A DNA stretch of 64,000 nucleotides from Roseicella sp. DB1501 (GTDB lineage Bacteria > Pseudomonadota > Alphaproteobacteria > Acetobacterales > Acetobacteraceae), in the NCBI RefSeq assembly GCF_013112485.1, contig NZ_JABFHG010000004.1, positions 124,001-188,000 of the forward strand. The letters run 5' to 3'. The position numbers and the translations under genes are program-made. Below, piece by piece: positions 47,847 through 57,596 of this stretch (its first letter is position 1; each line of letters opens with the position of its first letter). The notes below the pieces were generated by a model. That model ran no database searches, was not told the origin of the DNA, and was given only the letters and a program-made list of their open reading frames with translations.

Positions 47847-48932
47847 ATGGACACCAATGCCCCGGTGCTGATCGGCGCCGACACGCTCGAGGATCTCGTC
47901 ACCCGCATCTTCAGCGCCAATGGCTGCGATGCGGCCGAGGCGGGCCGGATCTCCCACCACCTGCTCGGCGCCAACCTCGCCGGCCATGACAGCCATGGCG
48001 TGGTCCGCGTGCCGCGCTACGTCGAATGGCAGCAGGCCGGCTATGTCGTCGCCGGCCAGCAGGCGGAGGTGGTGACCGATGGCGGCGCCTTCGCGCTGCT
48101 CGACGGGCATTACGGCTTCGGCCAGACCGTCGCGCCGCAGGCGACGGCGATGGGGATCGAGCGGGCGCGGCAGCACGGCACCGCCGTCGTCGCGCTGCGC
48201 AATGCCGGGCATATCGGCCGCGTCGGCTCCTATGCCGAGCAGGCGATCGAGGCCGGGCTGATCTCCATCCATTTCGTCAACGTCGCCGGCAGCGTGCTCG
48301 TCGCGCCCTTCGGCGGCACCGAGCGGCGCTTTTCCACCGCCCCCTTCAGCATCGGCGTGCCGACCGACCCGCCCGTGCTGCTCGACTTCGCCACCTCCCG
48401 CGTCGCCGAGGGCAAGGTGCTGGTCGCCTCCAACGGCGGCAAGCCGCTGCCGCAGGATGCGCTGGTCGAGCCGGATGGCCGCCTCTCGGCCGATCCGCAC
48501 ACCCTCTATGGCGAGTACCCACCGATCGGGCCGCGCAACCCAGCCAATGGCCTTGGCGCCATCCGCGCCTTCGGCGAGCACAAGGGCTCGGGGCTGGCCT
48601 TCATGTGCGAGCTGCTGGCCGGCGCTTTCACCGGCGGCGGCTGCTCCGGCCCGGTCGATGCCCGCGGCCGCATCGCCAATGGCATGCTCTCCATCTTCAT
48701 CTCGCCACGGCATTTCGGCACCGAGGCGGGCTTCCGGCAGGCGGCCGAGGACTATGTCGCCTGGGTGAAGTCCTGCCGACCGGACACCGCCGGCGGCGAG
48801 GTGCTGGCGCCCGGCGAGCCGGAGGCGCGGCTGCGCGCCGAGCGCCTCGCCAAGGGCGTGCCGCTGCAGCCCGATACCTGGGAGAGCATCGTCCGCTGCG
48901 CCCGCGGCCTCGGCGTCACGGTGCCGAACTGA
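47847..48932 (+). CDS. Ldh-family (malate/L-lactate type) NAD(P) dehydrogenase
   Basis: This 361-residue protein belongs to the Ldh/AllD family (type 2 malate/L-lactate, ureidoglycolate and related dehydrogenases). Conserved blocks are HDSHGVVRVPRY near residue 48, NAGHIGRVGSYAEQA near 119 and GEHKGSGLAFMCEL near 244. It would oxidise or reduce a 2-hydroxyacid-type substrate with NAD(P). It lies 71 bases after the sugar importer on the same strand, so it may act on the imported compound. Confidence 0.9.
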   Translation: MDTNAPVLIGADTLEDLVTRIFSANGCDAAEAGRISHHLLGANLAGHDSHGVVRVPRYVEWQQAGYVVAGQQAEVVTDGGAFALLDGHYGFGQTVAPQATAMGIERARQHGTAVVALRNAGHIGRVGSYAEQAIEAGLISIHFVNVAGSVLVAPFGGTERRFSTAPFSIGVPTDPPVLLDFATSRVAEGKVLVASNGGKPLPQDALVEPDGRLSADPHTLYGEYPPIGPRNPANGLGAIRAFGEHKGSGLAFMCELLAGAFTGGGCSGPVDARGRIANGMLSIFISPRHFGTEAGFRQAAEDYVAWVKSCRPDTAGGEVLAPGEPEARLRAERLAKGVPLQPDTWESIVRCARGLGVTVPN

Positions 48933-48943
48933 CGGACGAGGCG

Positions 48944-49690
48944 ATGCAGGGGGACACCCCGGCTGCCCGCTATGCGCGCTATGCCGGCCTCCGCCGGCAA
49001 CTGCTGACCGAGGCCTCGAAGCGCATCCCGCTCGCCTCCCTCGGCAGCCAGGCGCGCGCCCTCTCGCTCTGGGACGGCAAGCAGGTGCGGCCGGCCGATG
49101 CGATGCAACTCGCCGCGGTCTTCGATCTCGGCGTGCTCGACCCGCTCGGCGGCCATGGCCGCGCGATCGAGCGCCAGGCGCGGGCCGAGCCGCCGCTGCC
49201 GGGGAGCGAGGAGGCGCGGATGCTGGACGCCCTGATGGGCGCCCGCTTCGGCCTCTACCGCATCACCGGCCCGCTGGCGGAGGGCGGCGTCGCGGCCGAG
49301 ACCTTCCCCGAAGGCGCGCCGCTGGTGATCTGGGACAACCACCTCGCCCGCGGCCGCGCCCCCGGGGCGCTGGTCGGGCTGCGCCTCGCCTGGCCGGAGC
49401 CGGATCTCGCCATGACCTGCGGCACCGCCATCTCGCTCGACAGCCGGGTGGTGGAGCGGCTGCTGCTCGGCCTGGCGCCGCAGCGCGGGCCGGTGCGGCC
49501 GAGCCTGCCGCTGCCGGAGGACGGGCCGGCGCTGGCGCGGCTGGTGGCCGAGCCGGCGGCCCGGCTGCGCCTCGCGGCGCTGGCCGCCGCGCCGGGCTTC
49601 GCCGCCGCCGTCACCCGCGCGGCCATCGATCTCGGCCTCATGGGCCCGGTGATCGGCCGCACGCCCGCCGATGCCATGCCGCCGGGCTGA
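48944..49690 (+). CDS. unknown protein after the Ldh-family gene
   Basis: I do not recognise this 248-residue protein. It is soluble, has no signal peptide, and contains RIPLASLGSQARALSLWDGK near residue 27 and a central PLVIWDNHLARGRAPGALVG stretch near residue 125. It starts 11 bases after the dehydrogenase stop, with GGACGAGG upstream, and is probably co-transcribed with it. Its codon use is like its neighbours. Confidence 0.7.
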   Translation: MQGDTPAARYARYAGLRRQLLTEASKRIPLASLGSQARALSLWDGKQVRPADAMQLAAVFDLGVLDPLGGHGRAIERQARAEPPLPGSEEARMLDALMGARFGLYRITGPLAEGGVAAETFPEGAPLVIWDNHLARGRAPGALVGLRLAWPEPDLAMTCGTAISLDSRVVERLLLGLAPQRGPVRPSLPLPEDGPALARLVAEPAARLRLAALAAAPGFAAAVTRAAIDLGLMGPVIGRTPADAMPPG

Positions 49691-49700
49691 TATCGATCGC

Positions 49701-49804
49701 CCGCAGACGCCGGGCGCAAGCCTCCGGCTCGCTTGGCTTCGCAGCATAAGCTGCGGGCCCCGTTCGGGGCCTCGGACCGGTTAGGGGACCGGTCCGTTGG
49801 TATG
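49701..49804 (+). repeat. mosaic hairpin repeat (HP-1, copy b)
   Basis: The gap between the unknown gene and the Bug receptor gene carries a full copy: GACGCCGGGCG, a GCAAGCC-TCC-GGCTCGC stem with one mismatch, linker TTGGCT, CGCAGC-ATAA-GCTGCG, GGCCCC-GTTC-GGGGCC (a perfect 6-pair stem), then GGACCGGT-TAGGGG-ACCGGTCC. It ends 27 bases before the receptor's start, so it will lie in its 5-prime leader if transcribed through. Confidence 0.85.
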
Positions 49805-49830
49805 ACGACATTTCCCTGGAAGGACCCGCG

Positions 49831-50811
49831 ATGCGCCGCCGCACCCTGACCCTCTCCGCCCTGACGCTGCTGGCGGCGCCGGCCGTGCAGGCCTTTCCTG
49901 ACCGCGTCATCACCATGGCCACCGGCTTCGCCCCCGGCGGCTCCACCGATATCGCGGCGCGGCTGCTGGCCGACCGGCTGGCCGAGCATCTCGGCCCGCA
50001 GACGCGGCTGGTGGTGGAGAACCGGCCGGGCGCGAGCGGCATGGTCGCCAGCGACTGGCTGCGCCGGCAGGCGCCGGATGGCTACACCATCATGCTGGTC
50101 GAGAGCTCCTCGCACGCCATCGCGCCGAGCGCGCTGGTTGGCGGCACCCGCTACGACCCGCTGCGCGACTTCTCGCATCTCGGCGTCATCGGCCTCGCCC
50201 CGCTGGTGCTGGTCGTCAACAAGGATTTCCCGGCCAAGGACGCAGCCGGGGTGGTGGCGACGCTGCGGGCGGCGCCACCCGACACCTACACCTACGCGAC
50301 CTCCGGCGTCGGCTCCATCCCGCACCTCGCCTGCGAGATGCTGGCGCTCGACCTCGGCACCCGCTTCGTGCACGTGCCCTATCGCAGCGGCGGGCAGATG
50401 CTGACGGCGATCTTCCAGGGCGAGGGGCAGTTCGGCATCGCCGTCCTGGCCTCGGCGGCGCAGCAGATCCGCGACGACATGGTGCGCGGCATCGCGGTGA
50501 CCGGCGAGCGGCGCTTCCCCTCCTTCCCGGACCTGCCAACCCTCGCCGAGAGCGGCGTCGCCGGCTACGACCTCACCACCTGGAACATCCTGCTCGGCCC
50601 GCCCGGCATGCCAGCCGAGATCCAGGCGACATTGAACCGCGGCCTCAACGCCGCCCTGGCCGAGGCCGGGCTGCGCGAGCGGCTGCTCACCGCCGGCGTC
50701 GAGGCCTGGGACCGGCCGAACTCACCGCAGGATGCCCGGGCCTTCCTCGCCCGCGAGGTGGAGAAGTTCCGCGGCATCGTCCAGCGCACGGGCGTGCGGC
50801 TGGAGACCTGA
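49831..50811 (+). CDS. Bug-family tripartite tricarboxylate receptor
   Basis: This 326-residue protein is a periplasmic binding protein of the TctC/Bug family. A signal peptide with RRRTLTLSALTLLAAPAVQA is followed by the family core: FAPGGSTDIAARLLADRL near residue 32, VENRPGASG near 60, and YATSGVGSIPHLACEML near residue 151. The family binds varied carboxylates and other small compounds. No TctA or TctB genes are near; the ATG follows GGAAGGACCCGCG. Position before the urate genes suggests, but does not show, a purine-related ligand. Confidence 0.9.
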   Translation: MRRRTLTLSALTLLAAPAVQAFPDRVITMATGFAPGGSTDIAARLLADRLAEHLGPQTRLVVENRPGASGMVASDWLRRQAPDGYTIMLVESSSHAIAPSALVGGTRYDPLRDFSHLGVIGLAPLVLVVNKDFPAKDAAGVVATLRAAPPDTYTYATSGVGSIPHLACEMLALDLGTRFVHVPYRSGGQMLTAIFQGEGQFGIAVLASAAQQIRDDMVRGIAVTGERRFPSFPDLPTLAESGVAGYDLTTWNILLGPPGMPAEIQATLNRGLNAALAEAGLRERLLTAGVEAWDRPNSPQDARAFLAREVEKFRGIVQRTGVRLET

Positions 50812-50909
50812 GCGCAGACCGCCCTTGCCCCGCCGATGCGCCACGGCGTAACAGAAGGGAAAGGGAAGGGCGCCGGAGCCCGCGCGGCGGCAAGCGAGGG
50901 GACCCGGAT

Positions 50910-52274
50910 TTGTCGGAACGGGGCGAAACCGTCGATACGGTGCCGCCGGCACCGAAGCTGCTGGCGCTCGCCTTGCAGCACGTGCTGGTCATGTATGCCG
51001 GCGCCGTCGCCGTGCCGCTCATCATCGGCCGTGCCGCGAAGCTGCCGCCGGAACAGGTGGCGATGCTGGTCAATGCCGACCTCTTCGCCTGCGGCATCGC
51101 CACGCTGATCCAGTCCGTCGGCCTCGGCCCCTTCGGCATCCGCCTGCCGGTGATGATGGGCGTGACCTTCGCCGCGGTCGGGCCGATGGTCGCCATGGCC
51201 AGCAACCCCGATCTCGGCCTGCTCGGCATCTTCGGCTCGGTCATCGCGGCCGGCGTGGTGACCATGCTGATCGCGCCCTTCGTCAGCCGGCTGCTGCCGC
51301 TCTTCCCGGCCGTCGTCACCGGCACGATCATCCTGATGATCGGCATCTCGCTCATGCGCGTCGGCGTCAACTGGGCGGCCGGGGCGCCGGCGCCGACCCT
51401 GCCGGGCTATGGCGAGCCGCTGCATCTCGGCATGGCGGCGGCGGTGCTGGTGCTGATCCTGCTGATCACCAAATACGCCGCCGGCTTCCTCGCCAATATC
51501 TCCGTCCTGGTCGGCATCGTGCTCGGCTGCGCCGCCGCCTGGGCGATCGGGCGGATGAGCTTTGCCAAGGTGGCCGCGGCGCCCTGGTTCGACCTGGTGC
51601 TGCCCTTCGCCTTCGGCATCCCGGTCTTCGAGCCGGTGGCGATCCTGACGATGAGCATCGTCATGGTGGTGGTGATGATCGAATCCGCGGGCATGTTCCT
51701 CGCCCTCGGCGAGATGACCGGCCGGCCGCCGGATCAGGCGGCGATGACGCGTGGCCTGCGCACCGATGGGCTCGGCACCGTCATCGGCGGCATCTTCAAC
51801 ACCTTCCCCTATACCAGCTTCTCGCAGAATGTCGGGCTGGTCGGCGTCACCGGCGTGACCTCCCGCTACATCACCGCGGCGGGCGGGACGATCATGCTGG
51901 CGATGGGGCTGATGCCGAAGCTCGGCGCGCTGGTCGAAAGCGTGCCGCTCTTCGTCCTCGGCGGCGCCGGCGTCGTCATGTTCGGCATGGTGGCCGCGAC
52001 CGGCGTGCGCATCCTCTCGGGCGTCGACTACGCCGGCAACCGGCACAACCTCTACGTCGTCGCCATCTCCATCGGCTTCGGGCTGATCCCGCTGGTCGCG
52101 CCGCAATTCTTCCGCGCCATGCCGCATGCCCTGGCGCCGATCCTCGACTCCGGCATCCTGCTCTCGGCGCTGATGGCGCTGGTGCTGAACCTCTATTTCA
52201 ACGGCGCCCGCCCGGCGGAGGCGGCGCATGCGGAGGCGGCCGCCGCGGCGCGCAGCCAGGAAGCGGTGCATTGA
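50910..52274 (+). CDS. NCS2-family nucleobase/urate permease
   Basis: This 454-residue transporter belongs to the nucleobase:cation symporter 2 family, with about 14 helices. The N-terminal QHVLVMYAGAVAVP block and FNTFPYTSFSQNVGLVGVTG motif near residue 293 are those of uric acid and xanthine permeases (UacT, PucJ/K type). The start is a TTG at 50910 with GAGGGGA 5-10 bases upstream. The stop overlaps the puuD start. Because PuuD oxidises urate, urate is the likely substrate. Confidence 0.88.
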   Translation: MSERGETVDTVPPAPKLLALALQHVLVMYAGAVAVPLIIGRAAKLPPEQVAMLVNADLFACGIATLIQSVGLGPFGIRLPVMMGVTFAAVGPMVAMASNPDLGLLGIFGSVIAAGVVTMLIAPFVSRLLPLFPAVVTGTIILMIGISLMRVGVNWAAGAPAPTLPGYGEPLHLGMAAAVLVLILLITKYAAGFLANISVLVGIVLGCAAAWAIGRMSFAKVAAAPWFDLVLPFAFGIPVFEPVAILTMSIVMVVVMIESAGMFLALGEMTGRPPDQAAMTRGLRTDGLGTVIGGIFNTFPYTSFSQNVGLVGVTGVTSRYITAAGGTIMLAMGLMPKLGALVESVPLFVLGGAGVVMFGMVAATGVRILSGVDYAGNRHNLYVVAISIGFGLIPLVAPQFFRAMPHALAPILDSGILLSALMALVLNLYFNGARPAEAAHAEAAAAARSQEAVH

Positions 52275-53494
52275 TGGACCCGTACATCCACGAATGGGGC
52301 GGCATGCTGCTGCGCTGGCTGCACGTTCTGGCCGGCATGGCCTGGATCGGCGCCAGCTTCTACTTCATGCATGTCGATGCCGCCCTGAAGCCGGCGCCCG
52401 ACATCCCGGCGGGCAAGGGCGGCCAGCTCTGGGAGGTGCATGGCGGCGGCTTCTACCAGGTGCGGAAATGGCTGGTGGCGCCGGCCGACCTGCCCCCCGA
52501 GCTGCTCTGGCACAAATGGGAGGCCTACACCACCTGGCTCTCCGGCTTCGCGCTGCTGGCCTGGCTGTATTACGGCGCCTCGGAGCTCTACCTGATCGAC
52601 CCCGCCATCGCCGATATCGGCCCGGTCACCGCGGCGGCGATCGGCATCGGCGCGCTGCTGCTTGGCTGGGTGGCCTATGACCTGCTCTGCCGCTCGCCGA
52701 TCGGGCAGAACGAGGTGATGCTGGGCGCCATCGGCTTCGCCTTCGTCGTGCTGCTCGCCTTCCTCTTCCAGCAGGTCTTCAGCGGCCGCGGCGCCATGCT
52801 GCACACCGGCGCGGTGATGGCGACCTGGATGGCCGGCAACGTCGCCATGGTCATCATCCCGAACCAGCGCAAGGTGGTCGCCGCGCTGCTGCGGGGGGAG
52901 ACGCCCGAACCGGCGCTCGGCAAGGCCGGCAAGACGCGCAGCACGCACAACAACTACCTGACGCTGCCGGTGCTGTTCCTGATGCTGGCGAACCACTACC
53001 CGATCCTGTGGTCGACCCGCTGGGCCTTCGTCATCACCGGGTTGATCCTGATCGCGGGCGCGGTGATCCGCGTCTTCTACAACCTGCGCCATAGCGGCCG
53101 CGGCAATGCCTGGTGGTGCTGGGCGGTGGCGGCGGCCTGCGTGCTGCTGGCGGCACTGGTCAGCCTCACCTCCTCGCCGCTCGGGCGGGAACGGCTCGGC
53201 CTCGCCGCCGCCGAGGCGCCGGCCGGCACCCTGCCGCCGGGCGTCGCCATGCCGCTCGAGGCGGTGGTCGAGATCGTCACCGGCCGTTGCGCCATGTGCC
53301 ACGCGGCCGAGCCGCTCTGGGCCGGCCTTGCCACGCCGCCGAAGGGCGTGCGGCTGGACAGCCCGGAGCATATCGCCCGCGAGGCGGCGGCGATCCGGGT
53401 GCAGGCGGTGCTGAGCCAGGCGATGCCGCCGAACAACATCACCCGGATGCCGATCGAGGAGCGCCAGGTGCTGGCGGCCTGGCTGCGGCGCTGA
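52274..53494 (+). CDS. puuD: membrane-bound urate oxidase PuuD
   Basis: PuuD is a cytochrome c-linked urate hydroxylase that turns urate into 5-hydroxyisourate without releasing H2O2. The 406-residue protein has eight or so N-terminal helices with His-rich motifs (WLHVLAGMAWIGASFYFMH near residue 15) and a C-terminal cytochrome c domain with the heme motif CAMCH near residue 339. The ATG overlaps the permease stop (TGATG). It is preceded by a purine permease, giving a uptake-and-oxidation pair. The next pathway enzymes are not in the window. Confidence 0.93.
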   Translation: MDPYIHEWGGMLLRWLHVLAGMAWIGASFYFMHVDAALKPAPDIPAGKGGQLWEVHGGGFYQVRKWLVAPADLPPELLWHKWEAYTTWLSGFALLAWLYYGASELYLIDPAIADIGPVTAAAIGIGALLLGWVAYDLLCRSPIGQNEVMLGAIGFAFVVLLAFLFQQVFSGRGAMLHTGAVMATWMAGNVAMVIIPNQRKVVAALLRGETPEPALGKAGKTRSTHNNYLTLPVLFLMLANHYPILWSTRWAFVITGLILIAGAVIRVFYNLRHSGRGNAWWCWAVAAACVLLAALVSLTSSPLGRERLGLAAAEAPAGTLPPGVAMPLEAVVEIVTGRCAMCHAAEPLWAGLATPPKGVRLDSPEHIAREAAAIRVQAVLSQAMPPNNITRMPIEERQVLAAWLRR

Positions 53495-53515
53495 TGCGGC
53501 CGCGGGCGGCGCGAG

Positions 53516-54616
53516 TTAACCGCCCGAGGCCGTGGCGGCCAGCACCGCCTCGGTCTCGTGCCGCGCCGGCGCGGCCTCGCCGCAGCCCGTGCCGCGCCCC
53601 TCGACGAAGTCGAGCAGGCAGGCGCCGTAGCGCAGGGTGAAGCGGGACTCCGCGCCGCCGCCATGCCCGGTCACCTCGGCCGGGCGGTCGAGGAAGAACA
53701 GCGCGCCGACCTGCGGGGCGTGCAGCCTCCGGAACAGGGCGGCGCGGCCATCCGGATCGGGATCGAACTCGTCCTGCGCGAAATTGACGATCGCCACCCG
53801 GGCCGCCGGGCTGCGGGCGGCGGTGACGACCTCGCGCAGGTCGTCGAGCGCCCAGGCCCAGGCCGGGCTGCCGGTCGCGCCATGCGCCGCCGGGGCGATG
53901 GCCACCACGCCATCCACCAGACCGGGCGTGTCCAGCGCCTGCAGGGCGTTCCAGGCGCCGCGCGACTGGCCGCCGACGACGATCCGCGCATAGCCCTGCT
54001 CGCGCAGGCTGCGCAGCGCGCCGCGCAGCCATCCGGCGGCGATGTCGGTCTCGTCGGCGGCCGGGTCGCGGTCGAAGCGGAGCACGTCGTAGCCGACATT
54101 GTTAAAGACGCGCACATGCGGCTGCGGCTGGCTGCCGCGGCTGTCCTGGCCACCGGCGGCGCGGCCATGCGCCCAGACATAGGCGCCGCGGGCGGTGCCC
54201 GACCCCTGCCAGAGGAAGCGGCCATCCGGGACCAGGGACCAACCCGGTCCGGCGGCGACCGGCCAGGTGGGCGGCGGCGACGGGCCGGGGCTTTCCCGGC
54301 CGGGCCAGATCACGGCGAGATCCTTGGCATAGATCTTGCATCCGCTACCGCCCCAGGAGCCGCACAGCTCCAGCGCCCGCGCCGCCGTTGCCGCCGCATC
54401 CGGCAGGGCCGCCGCCCAGCCCCAGGCCCCGTCAGGACTGAGGGCGAAGGCCCGCGGCGTCGCCTGCAACAGGAAGCGGGCATAGTCCTCGCGCCCCTCG
54501 GCGTTGAGGAAGGGCACGGCCCCGGCATCGAGGACGGGGATGCGGGGTGGCTCGGCCCGGGCGAGGACCGGTCCGGCAATGCACAGGATAAAATACAATA
54601 GTATGCGATATCCCAT
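53516..54616 (-). CDS. exported alpha/beta hydrolase-like protein
   Basis: The 366-residue product starts with a signal peptide MGYRILLYFILCIAGPVLA. Near residue 215 is VVGGQSRGAWNALQAL, a GxSxG nucleophile elbow typical of lipases, esterases and dienelactone hydrolases, and a His-Gly-Gly-Gly-Ala-Glu-Ser run lies near residue 320. An Asp between them (about 285, FAQDEFDPDPD) would complete a triad. The substrate is unknown. I used ATG 54616, where the signal peptide begins, rather than 54670. It is divergent from argG. Confidence 0.7.
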   Translation of the reverse strand: MGYRILLYFILCIAGPVLARAEPPRIPVLDAGAVPFLNAEGREDYARFLLQATPRAFALSPDGAWGWAAALPDAAATAARALELCGSWGGSGCKIYAKDLAVIWPGRESPGPSPPPTWPVAAGPGWSLVPDGRFLWQGSGTARGAYVWAHGRAAGGQDSRGSQPQPHVRVFNNVGYDVLRFDRDPAADETDIAAGWLRGALRSLREQGYARIVVGGQSRGAWNALQALDTPGLVDGVVAIAPAAHGATGSPAWAWALDDLREVVTAARSPAARVAIVNFAQDEFDPDPDGRAALFRRLHAPQVGALFFLDRPAEVTGHGGGAESRFTLRYGACLLDFVEGRGTGCGEAAPARHETEAVLAATASGG

Positions 54617-54720
54617 AAAAGTGATGAAACCACATCGCTGGGACCGTTGGCAATAAGCCTGTTGTCGCAAGCCCCCTTGTCCGTCGGGCCATGACGGGGC
54701 AGGACACCCCCTCGCTTACG

Positions 54721-54755
54721 GGCCAGGGGGCGCTCCCACGGAACGCCCCCTGGCC
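54721..54755 (+). promoter_or_regulatory. strong hairpin in the argG leader
   Basis: GGCCAGGGGGCG (54721-54732) pairs perfectly with CGCCCCCTGGCC (54744-54755) through an 11-base loop. It ends six bases before AGGAAG, the argG ribosome site at 54761-54766. It has no following T-run, so it is not a simple terminator. It could be a leader or attenuation structure, or another mobile hairpin repeat. Confidence 0.65.
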
Positions 54756-54772
54756 GACCAAGGAAGATCCCG

Positions 54773-56007
<1,235 letters not shown>

Positions 56008-56008
<1 letters not shown>

Positions 56009-56580
56009 TGCGCCGGATGGCCGCCGCCGGCCTGCTGGCGGCGCTGCTCGGGCCGGGCGCGGCGCTCGCCCAGAATGCCTGCCCAGGCCACCTCTCGGCG
56101 ACCACGCTGGCGCCGCTGCCGCATGGTGCCGTGCTCGGCATCGCGCTCCGCAACGACGACGCCACTGGCCGGGCGCTGCGCGACGCGACCGAGGCGGCGC
56201 TGCGGCGGGCAGGCTACCGCCTCGGCGAGCCGGCGACGCACCGGCTCTCCTGGCGCGGCGGCCTCTCGACGCCGGGCGGCGGGCGCAGTGGCAACGACCC
56301 CTTCAGCTTCCGCGACGCCGACAACAATCCGGATGGCGACGACCTGTCCTGGATGCGCGACCTCTCCTCGCCCCGGTCCTCATCCCGCCGGCGCGGCGGT
56401 GCGCCGCCGCAACGCCTGACCGGCAGCGTCGAGCTGCGGGACCGGGCGACGGGCCGGGTGATCTGGACCGCGGTGCTCTCCTGCGACCGGCAGGGCAGCG
56501 ACCAGGCGGCGCTGATCCGCACGCTGGTCGGGGCGGTGGTGCCGGCGATCGGCGAGACGGTCGCCGGCCGCGCCTTCTGA
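56008..56580 (+). CDS. exported protein of unknown function after argG
   Basis: This 190-residue protein begins with a signal peptide (AAAGLLAALLGPGAALAQ). The mature part contains two Cys, a Ser- and Arg-rich low-complexity stretch (about residues 115-135) and VELRDRATGRVIWTAVLSC. I do not recognise its family. Its ATG overlaps the argG stop by one base (TGATG), so it is translated with argG, but a role in arginine synthesis is only positional. Confidence 0.7.
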
Positions 56581-56705
56581 GCGCCGGCGACCCGCTGCCC
56601 GAGGCGCCCCGCCCCCTCGCCGATGCCGCCTGGCGGCTGGCCTACCGTCTGGCCTACCCGGCGGCCCGGCTCTGGTGGGCGCTGCGGCGTCCGGAGCGGC
56701 ATGGC

Positions 56706-57125
56706 GTGGTGGTCGCCCTCTGGTGCGGCCCGCGGGTACTGATCCTGCGCCAGTCCTACCGGCCGGGCGCGACCTTTCCGGGCGGCGGGCTGCGCCGGGA
56801 CGAGGCACCCGTCCTCGCCGCCTGCCGCGAACTGCGCGAGGAGACCGGCCTCGACCTGCCGCCGGAGCGGTTGCGCCTCGCCCGCGAGGTGACGCTGCGC
56901 TTCGAGGGGTGCCTCGATCACGTGCAGGTCTTCGAGGCGAGGCTGGCGGCGGAGCCGGTGCTGCGCCCCGATCGGCGCGAGGTGGTCGAGGCCGGCTTCC
57001 AGCATCCCGCCATGGCGCTGCGCGACCCCGCCATGGCGCCCTATGTGCGGGCCTATCTCGAGGCGCTGCCGCCTGAAGCGCCGGCGGCGGGGCCGCCCGA
57101 AGCGCCGGCGGCGGGACTGCGCTGA
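56706..57125 (+). CDS. NUDIX hydrolase (true start probably further upstream)
   Basis: The NUDIX box is complete: GGGLRRDEAPVLAACRELREETGL, with the metal-binding REL-EETG pattern, near residue 25-48. NUDIX enzymes hydrolyse nucleoside diphosphates linked to other groups. The only ATG/GTG start in frame is GTG 56706, giving 139 residues. Upstream, the same frame continues for about 43 codons (RLAYRLAYPAARLWWALRRP-like) to a CTG at 56577 that overlaps the previous stop. That looks like true coding sequence, so a rare CTG start is possible. Confidence 0.8.
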   Translation: MVVALWCGPRVLILRQSYRPGATFPGGGLRRDEAPVLAACRELREETGLDLPPERLRLAREVTLRFEGCLDHVQVFEARLAAEPVLRPDRREVVEAGFQHPAMALRDPAMAPYVRAYLEALPPEAPAAGPPEAPAAGLR

Positions 57126-57180
57126 TCCGGAACTGCCCCTTCCTCCCCCGCGTTCCGCCGACCAAAGGACGGAGAGGGAT

Positions 57181-57384
57181 ATGGCGAAGCCGACGCCTCC
57201 GAAGGACCACGGCAAGGGAACCGGCGAGCCGGGCTGGACGCCGCAGGAGAAGGGCCAGGACGCCTCCGGCGAAGCCGGGCCCGATCAGGCCGCGGGCGAC
57301 GCACGTCCTAAGGGCCGGCCGATCGATGATCGTGAGGCCACCGAGCGCGCCGCGGAACGGACCGAGCGCGATTCGAAGACCTGA
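57181..57384 (+). CDS. small hydrophilic protein of unknown function
   Basis: This 67-residue protein is highly charged and rich in Gly, Asp, Glu, Lys and Pro, with no predicted fold (MAKPTPPKDHGKGTGEPGWT at the start, ending in an Arg- and Glu-rich helix). GGAGAGGGAT precedes the ATG. Such proteins are often stress-related but no evidence is present here. Confidence 0.55.
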   Translation: MAKPTPPKDHGKGTGEPGWTPQEKGQDASGEAGPDQAAGDARPKGRPIDDREATERAAERTERDSKT

Positions 57385-57449
57385 GCCGCCGGCCAGGTCC
57401 AGGACCTGGGATTGAAGTTCCGCGGCGGGCGCAACCCCGCCCCATGCTG

Positions 57450-57553
57450 GAGCAGATCGCGAGAGGGCGTGAACGCCCGGATGCGTGGATCTACTCTGGA
57501 AGCAACAGATGATAGTGGAGCAGCGTTCAATCTTGAACGCTGCTCCGCTGTAG
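57450..57553 (+). repeat. dispersed intergenic repeat, second family (HP-2, copy a)
   Basis: This 104-base element in the 212-base gap before the PaiB-like gene begins GAGCAGATCGCG and includes TGAACGCCCGGA. It ends in a long inverted repeat GGAGCAGCGTTCAA-TC-TTGAACGCTGCTCC (57517-57546), 14 bases per arm, followed by GCTGTAG. It aligns to the copy at 25381-25485, whose inner stem is less perfect. The rest of the gap has no recognisable gene. Confidence 0.75.
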
Positions 57554-57596
57554 CCGCCGTTGCGGAGCCATCCCTGGCTCGGGCAGGCTGCGCCGC

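Noticed and set aside
49831-50811. The Bug receptor as part of the TRAP system at 1-2.2 kb.
   Set aside because: It belongs to a different family (TctC), is 47 kb away and has no TctA or TctB genes nearby.
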